Below, piece after piece: positions 57,598 to 64,000 of a DNA stretch of 64,000 bases; the first letter of the stretch is position 1, and every line of letters begins with the position of its first letter. Both the position numbers and the translations under genes were made by a program. The notes beneath the pieces are model-generated. The model had not been told where the DNA came from, did not search any database, and saw only the letters and a list, made by a program, of their open reading frames with translations. The DNA comes from Diorhabda sublineata (lineage: Eukaryota; Arthropoda; Insecta; Coleoptera; Chrysomelidae): positions 29,915,385 through 29,979,384 of the forward strand of contig NC_079479.1 of the NCBI RefSeq assembly GCF_026230105.1. Reading direction: 5' to 3'.

Positions 57598-59767
57598 CAA
57601 TTACAGTGGTGGGATATACTAATAGTAATGAGCAACAAAATTACAAACAATCAAGCTGTCAAACAAGCAACCAAACCCACATAGATAGAGCTGAAGCTAA
57701 TATAAGTGTGTTGAATCGTATCAGATATTTGGTATCACTAGCACGAGCCGCTACTGTTTGAAAAATTACATTTCTAACAATACGATTTTCTGTTTGGGAA
57801 AAGAACGAGTCAATACAACAACTTTGAGTCTCTAATCGACAAGGACATTTAAAATTAACAATTTATTGAGGTATCACATACAAAATGTATGTGTGTTAGT
57901 TTATCTCAATTGAACTGATTTAGTAGATAATAAAACAATATATTAAGCTCGTAACTTGAAATAACACTGCAACAGACGGTAAATTAAACAATTTAAGCAT
58001 TGAATTGTTAATGACAAAACAATTAATTTTGTAACTGCTTACGACGAAAGTTTCGTTTAATACCAAATTATAATTTAGAGAAATACGTATTTAGAAAGAT
58101 ATGGGCGTAAAATTTGATAGGAAAAGTTCAAATAACCATGTTATTAAGTTCTATAGCTATATACTAGCTATGGAACGACTCACAATTAGGTATACCGACA
58201 ATTTTTTCTTAGTGCTTGAACTGACAATCAACGAAACAGTCGTTAAGCTAGAAAATTGCATTAACTTTCTTGTTTACTAAAGCAAATTCCCTGTTTCATG
58301 GCTAGTACAAATGTCTCTTTATGGGGTAAAACTGATTCACACTTTGAAATCATCCGCTATGCCCAAACATATTCTAATAACCAAATGGTTCTCATTCTGA
58401 TCACCACCACTTCTGTCAGAAAATGTGTAAATGTTCAATATTTGATGAAATCCATAATAAAGGAGTCAACTTCTTAACAAAAATTGCTCCTATCTTGGCA
58501 TCTGTTTTATACATCTCTTGCTATAGACTTTGTTGACCTTTCTTTGATGAACTATATCCTCTGTCACAGCTACACATTTCGCAACGTGTGTAGTCTACCG
58601 ATAGCTAAAACGTTCCTTGAATATCTTGTGGTAGTTGTACTTCATATCTGATGATTGGGATATATCTGTTTTGTGGTCGAAGCTTTTTGATACTTTTAAT
58701 TTCCCTACAAGTAAGAATGAATCCATAATAATTCAACTTCAACGAATACTGGTAAATACTAAGTAGCTAACTAAAACGATGGTATATTGAAGAGAAAAAT
58801 TTTCATCTAATATTCAGTTACAAATAATAATACTGAGCTTCTACATTTATCTCTAATAAAATTAAATATGAATATGCAGATTCTGAAACGCGAATTCATT
58901 ATTTCTTTTTATATTTTTTTAATGACTGTTTTTCCTGTTTCTAATTGTCACAAGAACAAGCGTCGCAGATACAGAAGGAAATACCATTAAATATTCAACG
59001 AGAAGATTCACAAAAAACAGCATGAAGTAGATTATTCCAAATGGAAACGGTTTTTATTTAAGTTGAAATTTTCTGATCTCTTGCATAATATTCATTGGAA
59101 TCTTATAATGTCGGATGTGAATTAATCCTTATATTGTTCCAACTGGTATAGTTAGATTTCAATATCTTTGACAAATTAGGGAAAGTGATATATTATATTT
59201 ACATATAATGGAAAATCTTACCTTAGAAAATTATGGAAAAACCGTATGATTAGTCTACTTGAATTCAAAAATGGACTTTCCTTTCTAGAATCACATACTC
59301 ACCTATTTTGCAAATTTTATAGCATTTTTTTATTGTTAATTCTTAATTTTTTTTAGTTACACGTATTTACTTTTTATGAATTTCTTGATAGCAATAATCA
59401 TCTACGGAATTTATAAAACACTATCACTAGACGGAAAAAGGAAACCATTAACCTTTTCAGTCCCAATGGATCATAAATATCCCCGCAGAATAAAATTTTG
59501 GAAATAAGTTATTGTCCAACAAGGGGTTGACTGAAAATATTTCTGACATCGTTGATAGCGGTGCAGATTATGTAAAAGAGGCAAAATGTCAATGAAATTT
59601 GAGGTTGAACAACTTACAAAAGAAATGATAATACTTCAATTCCAAATACCACTATAATAAAGTTGCTTGAATGGATAAGAATAAAATCTTAATAGGTCAA
59701 CTTTCGATCTTGATGTTTCCTTCTAATTATTCCCTAAAATCACACTTGCCTTGCAGCAAAAAGTGGA
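57598..59767. other. No gene recognised
   Basis: AT-rich DNA. Part of the last 250 bp may belong to the piggyBac-like relic that follows, but it shows no diagnostic motif. Confidence 0.4.
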
Positions 59768-60170
59768 AGTGTCGATGAAGCTATGTCTAAGTTCAAAGGA
59801 AAAAGTAGCCATCAACAACAGATGCAGGTAGAAATCAAAGTACAACTCTAAGAAAAGATGTTGACACAAATTTAGCAAGAAACTTTGGAGAGATTAATGT
59901 CTTATTGATGAATTGCCTTTTGCTGCTGTTGATACATCAATAATTGGAAGGAAAAAACATACCAAAGTTCGTACAACAGTTTTGTACGTTTGCAATTTCT
60001 TAAAAGGAGACTGAAGATGTCAAAATACTTTTCAATTGTCATAGAATGAAAATATGGTAACCAAATAGATATTCTTTGTCCCTAGATGGTAGGGTTTTGT
60101 AAGGAATATATGAGAGGCGTGAATCTATCAGATCAACTTTTGGACTTTTACGACGCGAAAATAATGGAAA
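59768..60170 (+). pseudogene. piggyBac-like transposase relic
   Basis: The plus strand reads SVDEAMSKFKGKSSHQQQM (59768-59824) and EYMRGVNLSDQLLDFYDAK (60104-60160). [IV]DE-x-M-x-x-FKGR-x-S-x-[KQ]-[QY]-x-M is the block with the first catalytic Asp of piggyBac transposases, and [HY]M-[GR]GVDL-x-DQL-[LI]-x-[YF]Y is the block with a later catalytic Asp; in the second the motif Asp has become Asn (GVNL) while the Asp of SDQ remains. The distance between them, about 360 bp, is shorter than the usual stretch of roughly 180 codons, and the DNFFTS region in between is not recognisable. It is internally deleted and dead. No TTAA-flanked ends were found. Confidence 0.75.
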
Positions 60171-60526
60171 GATTTTTGTAGATTCTTTAGTTTCTTTGAT
60201 AACGACAATATGGTAGGCCATTATCTTTAAGATCCAGGCTTATAAATATGGGGAATCATTTGCCTAGGGAAAGGCCCGTTGTACTAAAAAAAATAAAACA
60301 ATTAGTCCAATACCCAGTGGGACAAATACGTCTCGAGATCCCAAAATACCCCCTTCATGAATAAAATTGGATTATTCAATATCTTCTTAGCTCTTTTTTG
60401 TCCATTTTAATATCCTATCACGATAAAACGTCACTTAATCCAAATGAACAAATTGGTAATGAAAAGTTGAATATAATCAGTTCCAAAGTAGTTTGAAAAT
60501 GCTTACGAAGACATACTATAAAGGTG
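60171..60526. other. No gene recognised
   Basis: AT-rich spacer between the piggyBac-like relic and a LINE relic. Confidence 0.4.
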
Positions 60527-60885
60527 TCACATTTGTAGGTACCAGAATACAGTTAAAGAAAATGGAATAGCTGCTGAACTTGCAAAAAAAGCGCACTAGC
60601 ACTCTTCTAGGGTCCAGTTTTCACCGATAAAACATTGTTGAAGATTAGAGGATAACATTGGATTACTGAAATTATACAGTTGAATTTAGAAAAACGAGGA
60701 AATTATTAGAAAAGTAGAACCAGAAGAGATCTGAAAAATGTATCATTCGAGGCCAATACGTGTTGAAATTGAAATAAAAGGATACTTGGAGGAATACAAC
60801 TGCAGAGTCTGAGAATTAGATGAGGAAACATGCCCCACTATATTTGCTAGCTGCAAGGCAGTGCAAGAATTCCAGGTTAAATAGG
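60527..60885 (+). pseudogene. LINE RNase H end and C-terminal finger relic
   Basis: The plus strand reads YQNTVKENGIAAELAKKAH, matching the end of an RNase H domain (GH-x-G-[VI]-x-GNE-x-ADELAK-x-[GA]) with GNE changed to ENG. About 190 bp later NCRV-stop-ELDEETCPTIFASCKAV resembles the CR-x-C-x-E-x-DET-x-x-H-[IL]-[LF]-x-x-C-x-[AV] finger at the very C-terminus of RNase H-bearing insect LINEs, with the second Cys turned into a stop and the His lost. The stop after KKAH and other breaks make it inactive. Confidence 0.6.
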
Positions 60886-62078
60886 AATATACTGATTAGA
60901 ATGAGATAGTAACTGAAAACTGTTTTTCCCTGAATAAAAATCACTCAAATCTTGGAGACTGCATATCAACATGGATTCATATTTTATTATCTTATCATTA
61001 TAAGATATCCTTTTTAAATTTTCTACTAATATACATTTTTGATGTTATCTTTCAACAATGGCTTTAATTCGAATAGATACAAAGATTCTCGAATTAGAGA
61101 CCGTTACTAAAGATATTAATCAATGAGCTGTGTGAGACAATATAAAACTTGATCCAAATTGAAATTAAGTATTTGTGTATACAATTTATTCAAGTTAAAT
61201 ATATTTTCGTAAAATCGAACCTATTCTTTGATATTAATTGTCAGTGGGACACCCCGCATTAGTGATAATTCCATAAATAATCCACCCCGTTTAGGTAATA
61301 ATTTTTCACATTCCTCGACAGTCCTCACTAATTGTCAGTAGCACATTTCGTATAAAGGATAATCGCCTAAATTTTTCAATATTCGAATAACTCAATAAAA
61401 ATAAGTGGAACAATAAAAAATATCGATTCACATAACCCCAAAAATTTGTACTTTTACGATTTGTATTCCACCTCGTTACATCCTTATAGGTATTCTCAAA
61501 ATGTACAATTTGTTTCGAACTATGAATTATTTGCCAAACGAAATCCCATCGATTCAGTTTTCTCGATTTGCTGGATAGATCTTTAAGATTTTTTTAAGGT
61601 GCCTCATATCATGAGAGCCTCCGAGTATACAAGCGAGCGAACTAAATTCCATCGTAAATAGAATTCTACGGCTTTATACAAACACTTGCAGACCCTTCTA
61701 GTAACACTCCTATCCAGCGTTTTTGCGGGTATAAGCTTTTAAAATGCCATCTCAGCGGTTCAATGTATTTTTATCGGAGCCGAAAATTCATAAAGCACCG
61801 ATTACCACTTGAGACACAAAAAGGGTCTTATCAATTATCATCTAAAAATGTTTTTTTATTCCGTAATGATGTTTGCAAAAGTGGCTAGTGTGGAAAATAT
61901 AGAAGAGTTCTCTAAATATTTACCTAAAACAAGAAATATTAAGTAGCTCTCTACTAAGAGATTATAATTCGTGGCACTCATTGGTAAATTGAAGATAGTC
62001 GTGATGGAAGTGGCTTGGAAGCCATGGTTTGATATACAGGGTATACCAATGTAGGTTAATATTATTGAGAAAAATGAT
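60886..62078. other. No gene recognised
   Basis: AT-rich DNA without recognisable features. TAATTGTCAGT occurs twice (61237 and 61331). ATACAGGGTATACC near 62035 resembles a transposon terminus just before the mariner copy that follows. Confidence 0.4.
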
Positions 62079-62899
62079 ACGAGGGTTGCAACTCAAGTTT
62101 TGAGATATGGTTACACTGAGATGATGAGAATATGTCTTTCGATGTAGATCAAACCAACGGCAATGTGCCGATCAAGTCGCTTCGACTTCTTGTGATAAAG
62201 CACCATCTCAAGTCACCCTGTTTCTATGGTTTTTTGAACCCAGTCGTGGTCGCACTTCTCTACAGTGTGAATTTAGTGAAGGTCGCCCAAAATCGGCTGT
62301 TGTGATAGGCAACATCAATGCTGTACATAAACTGTTATAGCAAGATCATCATGTGACATACTGTGAGATTGGATACGCTTTGGATACAGCATAATTTTAC
62401 AGTCGCTCAGAAAAAGGTCTTTCCGATTGGTGCAAAGAAAGCCTGAAAAATATTTAATCACGGTGCCTCGTGCATACGAACCCGACACCAACTAACAATG
62501 GACTGAATAAATCTTTCAAGAAGAGCCAAATGCAAAAGAAATTGCTAGCACACATGGACATATCGGCACAGTTCTATTAGAGCAACGTAGAATGGTCAAT
62601 TTCAAATACACACAATCATTTGCTGCCACAAGTATTGAACAAAATCAGGAAGATTGAGCGCAAAAGACAAATCATTCACCTCCACGACAATGCGAAGCTC
62701 TTACACATCGTTTCAAACAAAAATTTATATCTGCAGAAGCGGTTGATGCGTTCAAATCATATGTTTTGGATGGATGAGAAAATTGCTTTGATAATTAATT
62801 CAAACGCATGCCAAAGTATTTTATTCTTAATGGAGAATGTCTAATTATAAGTATTTTTTTTATTTGTCTATCTCAAAATTTGAATAGCAACTCTTTAAT
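62079..62899 (+). mobile_element. Decayed SETMAR-type mariner copy with both termini
   Basis: The left end ACGAGGGTTGCAACTCAAGT and TTTGAGA at 62079-62105 matches, in inverted orientation, TCTCAAAATTTGAATAGCAA and CTC at 62871-62893. Between them the plus strand keeps the mariner order: SRGRTSLQCEFSEGRPKSAV (DNA-binding region), HVTYCEIG, WCKESLK, RAYEPDT (after the lost DESW motif), GHIGTVLLEQRR, IIHLHDNAKLLH (second catalytic Asp in HDN), then EAVDAFKSYVLDG and FKRMPKYFILNGE. The SPDLAPNDFFLF block with the third Asp is missing and stops are frequent. At about 820 bp it has lost roughly a third of a standard mariner. Confidence 0.85.
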
Positions 62900-64000
62900 A
62901 TGTAAGGACACGCTTACGTGAAAACCGTAAGTAAATTAACTCACTATAGCTCACTGTCCGTTGAAAAGGACAAAAATTTATTCTACCTAATAGAGTTTTG
63001 TAATATGCTGGAATAACACCGTATTCGATTGTATTTTCATTATTTTACCTTTTGCATACAGGGTGACTCTAAGCAATTTCTTTCTGGAACCCTGTATTTT
63101 ATAATACAAATAGAGTCTTCGGTATGTTACTTCAATTATTGTTAAGCATTCCTCATACCCAATATTTTATTATTTTGAACTATAATCAATTTCACATTTC
63201 ATCATCATTTTCTAATATATGAGAATAAATTTTCATAAACTATTTACTTTAAATAACAAAGGTACCAAAAATAGAATTCTAATTGTATTAAATGTTGTGA
63301 ATATTCACATTTAGTAAGGTAATGCTGCTGACTAAACTCAAATTATTGACTAAAATTTCTCACCATATTCATAATATATTGAATATACTCTAAACTGCAA
63401 ATTCTATCAGCAAATTATGTTTTGCAATCAATGTTTTCATTGTTCAAACAACATATTTTATAATTATATGTTAAATTTCACTTAAATAGTCAACATTGTA
63501 ACAGGTGTGAGCTGTCTCGTTATTTAATAACCACACCTCGTAAAGTTAAATCAACCCAGATTTGTTTGAGATAGTTCCATTGACAAAGAAATACGGGATG
63601 AAAATTGAAAACAAAACTTTTCTCGTCCTTTTGTACAATTATCTTTAACATTCTGTTCATTTATGTCGCCAAAAAAACAGTAAGGCGACAGAATGGATGG
63701 ATAAATTCAGTCTATTCCGATCACGTTGTTAGATACACTCAGTATTGATTATATTCGTACTTTTCCCGTAAATTATTGACCAGAGAAAATAAACTTATTA
63801 TGTGCATGAATAATAATGAAAAGAGTAAATAGGTTTCAATTAGAGAACAGTTGAATATGTTTGATTAATAAAGGAAAAAAAACGAACAGAAAAATGTCAA
63901 TTTCTGCTTTATAATTCTATCGTGCCCGTTGCTGTTAAACAACGTCAAATTCACTCGAAAAAAGTATATTTTGAGGGAAACAATAGAGTATTTCGGTTGG
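62900..64000. other. No gene recognised; small ACAGGGT inverted repeat
   Basis: AT-rich. TACAGGGT at 63057-63064 and ACCCTGTA at 63089-63096 form an 8-bp inverted repeat 24 bp apart; ACAGGGTG is a common transposon terminus, so this may be two abutting ends after deletion of the body. Nothing else was identified. Confidence 0.45.

Noticed and set aside
1..64000. CRISPR arrays, prokaryotic operons, riboswitches, integrons or phage modules
   Set aside because: The window has eukaryotic features throughout (introns, LINEs, mariners, microsatellites), and no regular repeat-spacer structure was seen.

Overview
The window looks like a stretch of an insect nuclear genome. It is strongly AT-rich and gene-poor. 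It carries short TTAGG/CCTAA arrays (the arthropod telomere unit) and is littered with decayed mariner-type transposons and non-LTR retrotransposons. There is no bacterial-style operon, no CRISPR array and no intact tRNA or rRNA gene that I can see. A beetle or other non-dipteran insect would fit, but the sequence does not decide the order.

The only host protein gene I can support is on the minus strand. Two exons (44811-44961 and 41286-41497), separated by a 3.3-kb intron, encode most of the first immunoglobulin domain of a Beaten path (Beat) family neuronal guidance protein. Splice sites and phase agree perfectly. The upstream exon (signal peptide) and the downstream exons (second Ig-like region, C-terminus) were not found, so much of the window may be Beat introns and flanking DNA. 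The intron holds a diverged three-copy tandem repeat with a period of about 150 bp.

Nearly everything else recognisable is mobile DNA. (a) A 1,971-bp mariner-like element at 16372-18342 has TA target duplications and 393-bp terminal inverted repeats that differ at only two places, but its transposase reading frame is broken twice. It sits inside an older LINE. (b) Relics of classical and divergent mariner transposases lie at about 4.2, 15.3, 20.4, 26.2-27.3, 32.4-33.4, 35.7, 35.9-36.5, 49.0 and 62.1-62.9 kb, with a stray terminus at 39.7 kb. (c) LINE fragments lie at about 0-0.4, 5.5-6.0 (with a 15-bp target duplication and a (TA)n tail), 16.1/18.4, 19.7, 21.0, 22.4, 28.1, 37.4-38.4, 46.8, 51.3, 55.7 and 60.6 kb. 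(d) There is a piggyBac-like relic near 60.0 kb, a Cys-rich zinc-ribbon remnant at 10.7-10.96 kb, a tRNA-like SINE fragment at 57.5 kb and a possible Tc1-like fragment at 34.6 kb.

Two non-protein structures stand out. The first is a 33-bp-arm, 10-nt-loop near-perfect hairpin at 8995-9070. The second is a roughly 1-kb element bounded by short inverted repeats at 19882-20870. I found no convincing new multi-gene system; the best leads are the long-TIR element, the hairpin and the Beat gene.
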